From NCBI GenBank assembly GCA_018697195.1, contig CM031870.1:9446410-9510409 (forward strand): a DNA stretch of 64,000 nucleotides. Direction: 5' to 3'. Under the pieces are notes generated by a model. That model was not told the origin of the DNA. It ran no database searches and worked only from the letters and a program-made list of their open reading frames with translations. Position numbers and translations under genes: made by a program. Positions 42,001-57,000 of this stretch are shown here, piece by piece. Position 1 is the stretch's first letter; the number at the start of each line of letters is the position of its first letter. Origin of the DNA: Certhia americana. Taxonomy: Eukaryota; Chordata; Aves; Passeriformes; Certhiidae.

Positions 42001-45000
42001 CCTTCTGCAAGGACATGATTATACGAATTTCTCTCTTCAGCATGTTGAGCTGGAAGTTGAATTCTCTCCAGCTTGACTGAATCAAGTCCTTTCATGGGAG
42101 TGAAGGAAAAAAAAAGCAAATTACAAAACAGGAGTGTGCTCTGAGGCAAGCATTTAATAGACCACAGCAGTTTTCTCAGAAGAGAAAAATTAGCAATAGG
42201 AAACTAGGCAAAATAGCTTTGACTTTGTATTACAAGGGAAAGGGGGAACAACAAAGACCAAACACATTGATGAATCCCTGAAAATTCTCAGCCTCAAATG
42301 GGGCCTTACTGGGTGAAGACACTCAAAGCTCAAAGTGGTTGGTGAAATGCAAATGATTCTGCTTTTTCTGAAATTCTCAGATTATTTGTTTGCATCTAAA
42401 TCAAATCAAAGTCATTCCATTCATCCGGAAAGCATAATGGCTGAAGGAGAGAAGATCAAAGGCTAATTTTAAATTCTGCTGAGGTAGTAAGCAAGCTGTT
42501 CATATATGTTTAAAAGAAATTTTATCTTGTAGTAGCACCATTTAGTATCCTACCCAACAGTAATAAAATTTTCACTGAGTTGTTATGTAAGGAAACTAAT
42601 CCAACCTTTCTTTAACACATTCATCTAAAATATCAAAGCTATTTCTCAGAAAAGACTGGTTTGCTGAGAGACCTCTTAAAACAACACACAATTATGGATT
42701 GTGGGGATCTCCTTGTCCTGTTCTAAAGAACAGCAATTAACAACCCCATAAACCAGAAGATGACTCCACTGAGGTTTACAGTTTCTTCCAACCCTGGCCT
42801 TGCAGTTAACTCTACATAACAGCACTTACCTTTGTTGTGTGACATTGCATATAAAAGACAGAGCACAAAGAGGGCATAGTAATCATCTTCAGGACAGTCC
42901 AGTGCATTATAGACCATATCAAGAAAAGGCCTGTGGAAAGGAATAATTTAGAAATAGTTAAAAAAAATTATAGTAAAATGGGTAACTATCTTATTGTACT
43001 TGTAGCTAATGGAAGAGGCAAATTTGTAGTAATGCACATTTTCAGGCATTACAACAAAAGAGTTTGGTTACAGAGTTTCTGTTGCAGAGTACTCAGATTA
43101 CAATCATGTTTTGTATTTACATACTGACAATAATTCTGAGTTTCAACAGGATTTATTACATAATACTTCCCCAATAACTGATTGTTCAAACATTTACTGG
43201 GTTGTTTGCAGCTTGTTTAGTGCATATACAGCATGGCAGAGCTTGTTTTAAATTCATATGTGAGTAAACAGTGAGCTGCTATCACTGTTGTATAAAACAG
43301 ACTCCTTTGAAACTCATGTGTTATACAGAGTTGAAAAGTTCTTTTTATTACAAGTGAGCATTTTTACCAGAAGTCTGGAGGAAGTTAGGTTGTTCTAAAG
43401 AAATTTTACTGTCTAACAGTTATAGGAAAGAAAAATTAACTAGGAGGGAACATTTGAAGACAAAAAAAAGGCTCTGGATTTAAGATGAGCTTTGTTTTCT
43501 TGAGTTTAAACACGTGTGACCTATGACACATATACAGGAAGTGACAAACAGTGCTAAGTTCACCTTTTCTTTGGAAAGACAACAAAAATCAGTATAATCC
43601 AGAAGGCATTTGGACAGATCAGATATGACTGAGAGTCGTCTGATATTAGCATAGGCCTGATGGCAAGGCAGCTTCACTTCCAGTCTTAAGCTGGCTTGCA
43701 TCCAGTCGGTTGTTCAAGTTCAGAGCACAAGCAAAAACTAAATATATTTTCACAACTGACCCAGATAAACAAACAATATGTGTCACAGTCATCAGAAGAT
43801 GACAGTGTGGAAGTCTGAGTGGAAAGGCTTATTCCTAGCTGTTAAACTACACTTCAACAGTGCAAAGAAAAATATCTTTATATTATCTAAATTTCATTCA
43901 AAGAAAATACATTAAAATAACACCAAAGTAACAGAAACAAACATATTTTGCTGTGTTCAGGCCTAGCAGACAAGAAGCAGGCACTACAAACTCACTGCTG
44001 TGGTTCCTGGGTGGGTCAGAAGGGCTGTCAGAGACCAGAGCACAAAACACTTCAATCCACCTCCACACCTGTGGCACCCTAACGGTGACACTGAGTGCAT
44101 CCCAGGAAAGCCACAGCACACAAGGCACAACAGTACACTGGAACTTCCCAGCAGCCCCAGGCACATTTCAGCAGTATTCTCTCTTACTGAAACCAGGCAG
44201 TGACCAGAATCCCAGCCCACACTGTTCCCTGCTCAGCTCATGCCATGGCAGCACATCTGTGCATTTCTGAGCCTGGATGACACCGCTCCTCTACCAGAAA
44301 TGCCACTGGCAGTGATCCCTCTTTGCCCAAGTTCAACACTGCTCAAAGTGCTTAAATCAAATTGCCCACATATTGTAGATCTCAAAAGAATGCAACTCCT
44401 CAAGTAAAAACAACCTTAAGAATTAGCAATGTTGAAAACAAGCAAAGAGGGACTGGAGGTTTCCTAAGCATTACACAAGCCCTACAAGCCTCATGCTACC
44501 CTCAGATGGGGCTTTTCACTCCATAAAATGAGCTCAGCTTCAAGGTCTAAAAACAAAGAGGACCAAGATATTAAAATACTCAAACACAAGATAAAATTTG
44601 GTTTGTTTACAGACCAACAGCAGACAGTAAACAACCTAAACTGTAACCTATAATATGAAAGTACCATTTAATATCATTTTATTAAAGCCACTGTTTTACC
44701 AGGTCAAAGCTGCTGAGGTAGGTGTTCTGTAATATTACGACTTCTGTAATACCTAATGCATTTTTCATTGTTTTCCCCCACATACTAATTAGATACATGA
44801 AATTACAGAACTTGGAAAAAATCATTACAGCAGCAAGAGATACCATTTTCATTCCAGATGCTTCCTCACAGCATCTTAGCGACATTATCTGTCTCAGCCA
44901 CAATAACCCGAGGCTAAAACAACTTAGAAGAATCCCCCTCACCAATATTCCTCATTTAGACTAAATACACAATGAATCCAGAAAAACTTCAGCCTAAGAA

Positions 45001-48000
45001 AACAGCAACAGAAGTCACAATATCGCATGAAGATCTGACATGCTTTGGAAAAAAGCTTTGCTGCAAAGCATTTCATGTAATTAAGCTAATTTAAAACATG
45101 TCTTCAAGCTTAAACTTTCCAGTGGCCTATCAAAATAAAATAACACCTAAAACACTTAAGCTTTTTCTTTTGTTTTTCACAGTAGGGAAAGGACAAAGGT
45201 AAATGGAAAGCTTGATTTAGCTTCTTACAGCTGCAGATTTTTAACTGCCATCTGCGCTGTTTTCCACTTATTTTTCAACAGCTATTGGACTGTTTTTAAA
45301 AAAAATCCCCACTTTTAATGGAAAAGACTATATTTTCAAACGTATTTCTTAACTCTGTATGCATTTGCTTCCTTTACTAGTCTTTTACTAAGGGCTTGAT
45401 AGAAGCAGCAGATCAAACGCCATACAAGTGTTCCTCAAATTATTTATTTTTGTGAAGTGTGTCCACAACTGAAGACTGCAACACACTAGGAACCACTGTT
45501 ACCACAAACATGAACGATTATACCATGTGTGGGAAGCTTCAGTTCCAGCATGGCATAGAGATCACTGCATTTGCCACTCCCACGTGGTGCCTTACCCACA
45601 AGGCTCAGTGATTCCAACCAGTGTAGGACAGGAACTATTCATACTGGAGCAAGTCTCTTGAGAAATTTAGCTGCTGTTTCAAATACTACACTTGGCATAT
45701 AATATAATGCAACATCTTAAGCTCTAGCAGCTAATCCACTGATATTTTAAAAAAAAAAAAGCATATAAAACAAAGGCCAGAATTGCCCTATACCAAGTAT
45801 ATCTTATATATTATATAATATATTTTATATATTTTATTTTAAAACTATTTTTAGCTCTGCACATTCTTTGATGTTGTTTATCTTTAGAAAAGATGCAGAA
45901 TACTGTGAGACCACATCTGCAGACAAGAGAGGTCTGAACTGCAGACATTTACTAAACACACTGGCAGCTCACTTTTAGTCATTCTGCACTTTTCAAGACC
46001 TGAGCATCCCAGCCACTTTAGTATTCCATGCACTCCAATTTCTCCCTAATAGCCATTTAGTCATATTTTAGTCAAATTATCAATAATCTAGAACAATTTG
46101 TTTTAAAGCCAGTTCCAGTCAAAGTTCAATTTCTCTTTTCCAATTTCTCTTTTCCAATGAAATTAAATGTTATCTTCATTAATGAATGTAATCTAAACTA
46201 CAAAGCTATAATGGAGACAGAATGAAATTCTGGGAATACCAGGCAGCATTTCCAAGTTTAAAAATAAATTTTAAATCCTATCAAACATGTGCATTTCCCC
46301 AATGGACACATTTACAATTACTTTTGTGTCAGGCATATTTGGTTTCTTAACATTCTATTAACAGGAATGCAAAATCCCTAGTGAGAAGGTGTCTTAGGGT
46401 ACTCATTCTATCCAAGCTTAAATTTTGAAGTCAGGGCAATTTCTGCTCCCAGAAACACTTAAAAACTGTACTTCCAGTAGAAGTTTCCAATAATCCCAAG
46501 ACATACTAATAGATCCTGGAAACAGTACAAAGGTTACAAGGGTTTGCTGGTAACTACTGCTACTAAAATTCTGCCCAACTCAGCCCTGAACTGAGGAATT
46601 TTCCTTATATTTTCCTTATAGGTGCATACAGAATGGACAAATGCAGCCAAAAATACAATTAATAAAACTTCTATCTTAATTTAGAGGTTTAGGAAATTAT
46701 GGAATGGGAGCATTTATATTCTATTTTTGTCATGTTAATATTCTGTAATTTAACTTAACTTAATGCATCACAACTGCCATAAAGAAAAGCACAAACTACA
46801 AAGGAAAATGATCATTTCCAAAACTGAGCAGTAGAGAGGCTACACCTCACTTTTCTATTGATTCACTCACTTGTGATCCAGAAATAACCCTGTAATTTTA
46901 ACTTGAAGCAGATTGAAACATCCCTTTAAGAAAAGCAAAAGATTTAAGGGAAGGGTAGGTAAGGAAGCAATTCAGCAAAATCTTTTACAGTTCCTTTATA
47001 CCTGTTCCAGTTTGTTATCTCAGTCCCAGAAGCAGCTGCACTCTTTTCTTCATCTGTTGTATTCTGTTCTGTCACAGCAGAGATAGACAGCTCTGATAGC
47101 TTGCATCTCTCCATGATTACCATCTCTATTTCTAGAAAAACCAAAATATACTACCAAAATTTGATATTTTTAACAAAGTTATTACAAGCTCTTCTGTATT
47201 TTCTGTTTGGTATTAAAAGCATCTATATATGAGGTATAACCATTACCTCAGAAAGGTTAATGAACAGATGTAGGCAAATTTTCTTCCCAGTAAAGAACTT
47301 AGCTTACATTTGTTTAAGGAATGTAACACTATGAGAAACGTATACATACACATAAAATATGTAAAGAAAATATACGTATCATTTTGGCAAATAAACAAGC
47401 CACAGTAAGTTCCTTTCCTATGCAAACTGTAGAAAGAAAAGACACAGAATCTCTTTCTGAAAAAGATTTGTGAAGAAGCTGGTGAGATTGGGGCATAGGT
47501 GGACATCGAGTTTCATTGAGGGTGTAAACACTCTACAACTGCAGCAAACAGGACACCTGGACCCTAGTGCTTCACACCAACTGACTCTCAATAGGACAAA
47601 CAAATCTTGCCTTCCCTTAGGAATCCTAACTAAATGCACCAGTTTAAACCGGTTTAGATTATTTCAGATTTTCTTCAAATCATGGTGAAAAATACACCAT
47701 CAGTTATTTGACACCATTTAAGGAAATCCTTCTCAAACAGACTGTTTACCTAAATCTGAATTCAGACACATTTGGACAGGACTTTGAAAGCATAGCACTA
47801 TTATTTTTAATTGCTTGCAGACAATCCAGCCATTTTTCTCAATTTGTTTAATATAAGTATTAGGACTTATATACACCCTTCTAAAAGTTAGTAACCATAA
47901 AATAAACAGTTATAAGCTGTAAGATCACTCATCCTATAAATGCAGTTCTTAGGTTTGTGCTACATCAAGAATGCAGAAAAGGTCCAATTCAACAAAAAAA

Positions 48001-51000
48001 ATCTAAGAGTTAAAGATGTGTTCAATTTTTAACTATTTAATACCATCTTCAACCATGTACTGTCACTTCTAGCACACGTGTTAAATTTTATCATTGAAAC
48101 ATGCATAAAATACTGCTGATCATCTTGCAAAGGTGAAATGGCTACAGCTCTCCCTTACCACAAAAGGTTAAGTTGTCAAGGTTGCTGATCAAGAGCCCTC
48201 AACCATGAATACTGAGGTGCAAGGCATGCATTGGGGTAAGGGCCAAGGCCTACAGGCAGATAGGAACACACTTTCATAGCTTTTAATCAGATTAGAAGTA
48301 CATGCCCTCACAGCTTGATTTAACATGAGCAAAAAATCCAACCAAAGCCTTAAACAAATGTCACAGTCCCGTATTTACCTAGTGCAGCAAGAGAACCAGT
48401 CATGTAACAAATCACAACTAGGTCCATCAGAAAACTAAAGTACCTAAATTATAAGCACCATTTTCCTGCTGGAATACTCACCTTCATTTTCAGTGCTTGT
48501 TCTTATGCCCTTGGAACTTGCCTCTGTACCTTTACTTTTATCAAGGTCATCCTGGTTATCTTCAGATCCTCTTTCCTCTTCGTCTTCTTCACCAATATTT
48601 TTATAGTTGGGCCTTTTCTGCATCCTCTTCTTCCCTTTCTGTTTGTTAATTTCCAGAGACCTCTCAAGTGTTTCTGTGGGTTTTATGAAACATCTGATAC
48701 TTGACTTTGCCTGTAAATTTGAAGAGTTACACTGAGTTACAGCATGGCATTTTTAATTGCAATTGAAGAAGAAACTTCAGTTCATATAAAATGAAAATCA
48801 GCATACTAACCACAAATCTCAAATCCATTTTAAAATACAAAAATTAGTACCAAATCATCAGCAGCACGACTATCTCCAAAGATCTATCATTAAAAAGAGG
48901 GTCTTCTTGAGACAAGACAATGCATAACTACCCTATTTCATCACTACAAGTTTTAAATTGAAGGCGTGAGACAGAGAAGTACACATAAAATTCAGGCACC
49001 TTTTGTAAAAAGGACAAAGGCAGCAAAATCCTACATGTGTGTTGACAGCAGTGTATTAATATGAAACACCTTGTACCCATTTTAATGGTTCAAGGACCTT
49101 TTTAAAGCAGCAAGGACAAAATCCAATGCCCTATGCAGTGAGATTTTGGGTTTGCTTGCTTTCTTTGGAGTCATATGCTTCCCTCAATATCAAACTAATT
49201 CGTGTATCAACTAGGAACAAATAACACTGTCATTAACCTTTCTGGGCCTCCAGACGTTGACTTACCAAGTCTGGAAAACACAACTTCATTGTTAGACTTA
49301 ACTTACTTGCATTTTACGCAAAGTTATTACAGGATAAGATAGCAAACCAACATCTAATTTTCCTGATTTTAATTTATAGAGCAAGAAAATGAATTTAGAT
49401 GACAAATTCCTCCCAGAAGAAACTAAGTATTTCCAAGAGTGTGTCATCCTAACAAAACAACAATGTGCTCTTATGGAAAGTGACCAAGATGCTGCAAGTT
49501 CTGCAAATAGGATTAACAAACTTGGTTTTTTACAATTCTGCCGCTTGTTTCTGAGCTGTGTTGTTTGAGCTCCTCTCTCCCTGACTAGGCCTGCCAGCTG
49601 ATCACCAGAGTACAATATAAATGCTGATCAACAAGTACAATATAAACACTGATCAGCCAAACCTCTGCTACTGAGAAGAACACATGGTTTGGAGCTTTCT
49701 GCCAGGTTTACACTAAACAAGACAGCTACAGAAACCCCATTACCTTCCAGAGCTCAATACTTCAATCACGTTCAGCTGACACTGCCTAAAGGGTTAAAAA
49801 ATTACAGGCAAGCAAGAGAAAAGAAGTAAGACTACAGTAAATATCAAATTGATTACATTCTTTGCCTTAGGTGACTCAGTACAATAAGCACTCAAGATGA
49901 CTGCATCAAACAAACTTTGGAGAAAAAGCCTGAAATCCTTCCCTTCTCCTAGTTAGTAACATCTATACATAAAAACAAGAGATTAGGAAAAGATCAGGGA
50001 AGAAGCTGTCTGCAAGCTGAAAGGCCAAAATGATTCTCTGAATCTTCTGACATTTTGCAAATGTTTTATAGAAATATTGCATAAATTGACTTAACACTTG
50101 GCACTGAAACAAACCACATAGTGAGAAAACTATTTTACAATACCAAAAAACCAAATAATGTAAGATTTACTACTATTATGCCCCCCGATAACCTCTCTGA
50201 TGCATTTTTTGTGTAAAAAAATTTTCCTGATGCAACACAGGAAGGTTATAAAATGACCAGGTTACCTTTATTGATGGCTTCTAGCCAAGATAAGAAAAGG
50301 GAAGAGCACCTTGAGTCCTATTATTCAGGGGAAAAAAAGAAAAGAAGCACACAAATTGCGTAACGCATTTTCCCCTTTCTTCATCACTTCCTACTTCTGC
50401 ATTGCTTCCTAGAATCTTGCAGCTACTTCTTTATGGAGAAAGCATGTACTAAACATCTTTGCATTTCTCATTTGCTGTCATCCACACGAGCAAAGTAATG
50501 TGAGAGACCAGTAGACAGTGATGTGCTGGTAAACACTGAGCCATGTTCTGCTCCAAAAAGAAATGCTGTAAAAAAACCCTACACAAATATTCTGTTCTGC
50601 TAAAGGCAACAGGGCTATATAATTAAAACATTTTAAAATCAGACTCAAAATTATTTCAGATAACATTTGGTTTGTTATACAAGTTGATTATACAGCTTGA
50701 GGTACTGCTAATTTATACCGTTAAAATGTCTTTAAACCACATTTTCAATAATGGTTTATCTTGTGCAACGTGTGATGGTAAAATGAGGCAATACCAGTAA
50801 CACCTTTTACAGGAAGGAGAAAGTAGGTTAAAGAAGAAACATGCACTTGATAGAACTGGCCCACATCTGAATGATACAGGAAAACAGATCTCACAGGAAG
50901 TAAGGTAGACCTTAGTGTGGTATCTGATAAGTTTAAATACATTCTGCTGCCTACACATATTCAACTCTCATTGTGATATAAGGGTTTGTATTTCTTCTAA

Positions 51001-54000
51001 TGATGCCTAAAGTCAGAAATTCAGGGAAAAAATACAGAATCATGTGGAGAACTTGTTCAATGGAGCTTAGGCAATCACTACTGCCCAGTGACATTCAGCA
51101 GATCTCCATGGGAAGGTTATTGCCAATACATAAGCATTCAGCAGTTACAACTGCTGGTCATTTTTTCTATAAATTGATTTCCAGTAAACAGTACCACTTG
51201 TTCCTGTTGTGATAACTACCACTGCTCTTTGTTCTAAATAACTCAGGGTATTTTACATTTTTACACAGCAACTGTGACTCTTCTCAGCTTCTGTTTTTCT
51301 TAAAGTGGTCTTTACTCAGTGTCCCAGCAAGAGAACACGAGACCCTGTATTTAGTAATCTCATCCTTACTCTATACCTCATTCCGATTTAATTTATCTTA
51401 TTAGAAAAATTAATACAGATATGAAGTTCTACTTATTTCTGGGTTTAGAAACTATGTGTTAGTCAGAAACCGACAGTTACATTTCAACTTAAACGTATCA
51501 AGACATCTCAGTTACAACAGATGAGCAGTGTTAGGTAAAGAGCATGGGTTTAGAAATAGCTGCAGTTCACCAAAATACACAGGCCCCCAAAAGAAGTTCA
51601 GGTCAGTATCAGAATGATTATCGTGACAAATTAGAACAGAAAGGAAGTAGTAAATGATAAATTTATGCCTGATTTAAGGAAAAACCAATTATACATTCAG
51701 ACTAAGAGTAAATTAAAAAATTTGCTCATCATTTCTCTTTAGCAATTCTAAACTAACTTCTGAAGTACTTTTTAGTATTCAATAGAAGCTTGCAATTTCT
51801 TTGCAACAGAAAACACCACAGCAATAACCCTGCAATGATCCTGATTCACCTCATAGTCCAGGCAACAGCCCCTGAGACAGCTAACAATAACCAAGAGTCA
51901 ACTTCCTACTCTATGAATTCCCATCACAAAGCAACAAGAAATTGCCTCACTTGACCTGACTGTGCCTTTATTTGTACAGCTGACTTGAGCCTCCCTGCAC
52001 TGAGCTGTGTGACTTTACTCAGGCAGGGAACCCCAAGCAAAGCCTGCAGCAGTTGTTCCCACACAACCCAGCAGAGCAGCTCCCTCCATGGCTCCTCCCT
52101 GGAAGCTGGGCATGGAGCTCTTCTGCTGGAGATTGCACCCCTGTCATTCTGCACATAACCAACCTCCAACAGTGGGCTTTGTGACAGCCTAGGCTTTCCC
52201 CTCTGTGGTTTCATTGAAAAATATAGCTGAAGTTACAAAAAATTAAGGTTTTCCCAATGGAAGTGTTTCCCTTTACCCACTGCTCTGCACTCCCTGGAAC
52301 ACAGCTCCACCTCTGGCAGCTTCTCTAAGGATCTATTGCAGAAGGCAAATACCCCTCCTATTTAGAACCTTTTCAGGTACAACAGAACTTCCAGTTTTTA
52401 CATTTTAAGAGGACACATCTTTAAGGCTAGTAAGGAGCAGCAACCTAAACAGTACTACAAACTTCAGAGATGAACAGGAATCTATAGGAAACCCCTAATA
52501 CTGCTAACAGAAGTGCAAGCACACAACCACAAGCTATAGGTATTTTGTAACTCTGCACAGTAACCATGACAGGAAAAGAAAATCCCACTTCTGTAACAGC
52601 TGGTACTCCACCCTCTTGCCACACATTTCCTAGCAACAAAGCTTCTTCAGCACAAGTAACACACAACGTTCAGTATGCAGCTAGCAGAACATCAGACATT
52701 TCCTAACATATGTAAGAGATTGCTTTATCTTAAAGCATTCAGTCAACTCTACCACTCTACCATAGTTTTTTCTAAAAAATATTAGATTCTAAATATCAAG
52801 GTCAACAGAACAAAACACCAGAACCCAAAAGCTACTGGCTAAGATCAGTCCACACAGCTTTCAATGCCCAGTGGGAAGAAATCTGGAAAAGTTGATGTAT
52901 CTTGGAGGAATTGAAACGTATCTCCCCCCTTGAAACTCCCCAAGCTATAGCCACTGCATGAGAACCAAGCTATTGCCTGCTGTAAATTAAACATACAGTC
53001 AGGAACTGCTGGCCAGTCAGTCATTAGGGGACGTGTTCAATTTTTAGACAGAACAACAGTCAGGACTGTTACTTGTTACCATCCCCAAAACAGGCCTTTA
53101 AAAGGTAACAAGCATTACACAAACTGTGAAAGCCACAACAAAAGGGAAAATATTATAAATAAGACACCTAGAAAACTAGTAACAGCATCAGCATGTAGCA
53201 ACATCTACCCAGGGTTAAAGGTGAAGGAAGAAGCATGACAGACTCCCCTCTCTCTGTAGGTGGTCTCTCTTCTCACATGCTCACCGATGCACAACTTTCA
53301 GAGATGATCAGTTTTACTGCTAAAACACTGGGAATATTCAGATGAAAATCTTAAGCCAGGAATTTTTTTTAAGTCTCTCATTTCAACTACAGGCTGCACA
53401 AAGAAATTTCAAAAGAAAGTTGTGCTGAATCATTTTTATTTCACTACCAAAGGCAGATAAAAACTGAACACAGAAGACTGCATTACAGAAGTGTCCCATC
53501 AAAATGATGATTCAACAACAAAAGCTGAAGTCTGCTGCTGCTCTTCTCTCCCAAACATAAACACCTTGGCTTACAAGTTTCCAGATACCTGATTTTATTT
53601 TTTGAAATATTTACTTCACCTTAAAAAAAATAAAATTAGAGACAGTTGGCCACTTACTGAGTTTTTCAGTATATCTTGTTCAACCTTAGAAGAAAACACT
53701 GAGAGGTCCCCATTGAGTATAACCTCAGCCAAGGAGTTCACCAAGGGAGCATAATGTATAATCAAAAAAACCTATTGAAAGAAGAGCAAAAAAAAAAAAT
53801 CAGACATATTTACAGAATACATAGTTTCACAATTTCACTAGGTGAACATACCTTTTGACCTTGTTAAGTGCTATTTTTAGTTTACATCTAAGTACAACTG
53901 GTAACAGTGGTAACATTAAATCTACTTTAAAACACAGGAGACATGAGTATCTGACCTTTCTCTACCTTTGAAGCTACCCAGTTTTACTGATTCTCCATAT

Positions 54001-57000
54001 TCTTTCCTCCTTCTGAGAAGTGCAAATTCTCTCTCCTCAATGCCTTTGAAAGGAAAGTTGTGATATTCTAGCAAGGAACTCATTCAAACAACTCCATAAG
54101 TTTATTTTCTTCAGAAACAACAAACTGATTATGGCGCACAGCATCCTTAGATCTTCCTGTGTGCCAACAACTGGCTAGACTCCAGGAAGTTCTTTGCACA
54201 CAATTACTGTACAATGATTCATGACTAAAGGCCATGCATGAGGCTGAGCTGGATCAGAAGCAGCTTTTCTGGCTCAGAAATTGCAGCAAATCAGTGTCAG
54301 CCACACAGTAGCTACAGAACACAGGAGTAAGGACCATAGTGCCTGAAGCACTGAAGCATTTGAGCACAAATGCTTTTGTGCTTTACCAGAGTTCTCTCTT
54401 TATACTGACTACCCTATTTTGAGCCAAGGCTTACAAGTCTGGGCCAGCAAACAACTGGCTCCTGTACAGAACCAGCACAGGTCCAGCAGCAATAGCCTTC
54501 TGTCAGCTTAAATCCATTCTCTTTACAGGAATAGCAAGGCTGGATCCCTTATCAGTGATTCTAGCTATAAAATTCCCAAATAATTTCTAAGTCATTAATC
54601 ACTGCTTTGACAATATTTAACTAAATGTTCTCCACAGGTTTTCTGAATAAAGTCAGAAGCATTCCAGACCTCCAAACGGGAAGTGATTATTAGCATGCAG
54701 TAGTGATCTGTATAAAACTTTGAAGTCACAACACACATCAAAAGCGATTTGAACAACCTCCAAATCACTTGAGCTTCTGCCAATCCAGCAAGCATTGCTT
54801 GACTGTCCACAGGTCTGTTCTGGTGCACGAACAGCACAGCACTTTGTAACAGTGGCTGAGAAGTCCCAGCAGTGCATTTTCAGGTGCTAGCACAAGTCTC
54901 TCAAGCACTTGAACATAAGAGCAGTGCCTAGAGCATACGCCTGGTGTCAGGAACAGAAAGAGCCAGCAAGGTTTGGTAGACCCCAGCCCATCACAGACAA
55001 ACTCCAGGTTAAAAGAGGTGGGAAAAGACATTTTTCTGTCAATCACAGAAGCAATCACTTCATTTTCTACATCACATCCTGTTCTGACACACAAATTTGT
55101 TCTCAGTTCTTTATGACTACTTCCATTTTCTTCTTCAAAGAGAATGAAGAACACAGATACAAATCCTGAAGTGATGCCTCATCAATACTTCCACTGAAAG
55201 CAAAGACTTTAAAAAAGGTCACTTTATACAACTGTATAATGAAGATCCTTTTGGACTGCAGCACCCACAGTTTCATCTGTGGTAAATAACCCTCACACTA
55301 CCACAATCTTTTAGGTTTAAATTAAAGAACATCAAGCTATATTTTCCTAGGAGAAAAAACTCAACCCCATACTTCTAGCAAAAAGATGAAATTATGGGCC
55401 AGGTCATAATAAAATGAGTACTGAAAAATTCTAAGATCAAAGAAAAAGAAGTATAAATTCTATGAACACAAGTCAAAACTATTTTCAAACAATGTAATTT
55501 AAGAAAATCAGAAAATCTCATAGCAACACACTGAAGACTACAGGGAGAACAGAATGAATGAATTTTTTCTACAAAAAACCAATCTAGTGTAAAACTCTTA
55601 ATTTGAAAATAAGTTCTAGAAAGAAAAGGAGGCAGAATTGATATAAGTAAGAAATAAGTATTTAATTACAGATTTAAGCTATAGGCATAATGAAATTCAT
55701 ATTGTGAGAAAGTGAGATTTTGGTAGTGGTGGTTTCTGGGGTTTGCATTTTCAAAGAAGAAAAATCACACATGAAATTTTATATAGCTTTAGCACATTTA
55801 AAATGCAATGCAGCACCAAGGTAAATTTCATCTGCCAATGTACCAAGTTCCATCCCAGCATGTTGCATGACTATTATACTTTATTTATCAGAGGGTGTAT
55901 GCAGTTTATGAACATGAAGTGCTCTAAAGGTAACCCGGTGCAATAGGATCCACAGAAAAACTACATTAACTCAAATAAGAAGCTACTTTGTCTGCCAAAA
56001 TTGCTTTACCTTCTTTTTCTTAATGGAAAATGAAAGGTTAGAAATTTGTTGTGACAAATTTTCTTTTATGGTTTTGTCAAAATGATGAAAATACACTGTT
56101 TTATAATCACAACAGTACTGCAAAATTTTTTCTGAAAAAGGACAAATACTTACTTGAGAAAGAAGATAGAGAGAAACCTGGAGACTTATTTTTGGACGCT
56201 CTCCACCCTACAGAAAAAGTTATGAAAAATGCTTATTTATTTTTATAAGTAATTTACATGGCTTAATGTTATATTTAAAACAAAACTTGTGCTGTTCCAC
56301 ATTCTGCTACAAAATATCCAGAAAGCATCATGCTCTTTAACATTCACTACTTCTAAACCATTTGAAATGAAGACTCTCTGAATAAGCATGTCCCACACTC
56401 TTCCTTGGTTAAAAAATTGCCATTAATTACTGTCTCTCATGGTCACTAAACAGGTGAGCATCTGAGAAGTACACTGGTTTTCACTATGCTACAATTTGTT
56501 AAAAAAATTCTTCTCAGTTAACATTCATTAAAGACTGCTCTGAAAATTAGCTAAATTCAGATAGCATGAAATATTACCCACAACAGACAACTCAATGCAG
56601 GAACTTGTGCAGGTTTAAAACAATAGTTTCTATTTCACTAAAAACCAGTTTTCCACTTAAAGGCTATGCTTTAAAAATAAATTCAGCTACATCACATGAA
56701 AACATAGCTTCTCTACAAATAGAAGAAATAAATATCAAACTCAAAAGTCTGTATTTTCTACCTGGACAGACTGTTAGATCACGGCGAATTTGCTTTTTCT
56801 GCTTTTGCCAGAAGACAAGTTACCTTATGAGAAAAGGAAATCGCACATCTCCCAGGGCAGCAGAAATTTAAACCCTGTTCCAAATTTGCAGTTCTTCTTG
56901 GTCTCCACTACTGTGAACTCTAAACCACCATGTGACCCAAAACAGTATTTCTTCAGTGAATAAAATTTGATCTGCTGTGCTCCTGAATTCCATCTCAGGG

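Larger units (their letters stand above)
42931..47001 (-). other. CLEC16A intron, 4.1 kb
   Basis: The intron between exons 11 and 12. It holds a GC-richer block at about 43970-44300 with unassigned open frames on both strands, an AT-rich stretch at 45791-45845, and a two-copy 14-bp tandem repeat at 46127-46154. Confidence 0.6.

Noticed and set aside
54765..55154. 129-codon minus-strand frame in the intron between exons 8 and 9
   Set aside because: The CLEC16A reading frame passes from exon 8 to exon 9 without it, and the sequence matches no part of the family. No consensus acceptor and donor enclose it in phase.
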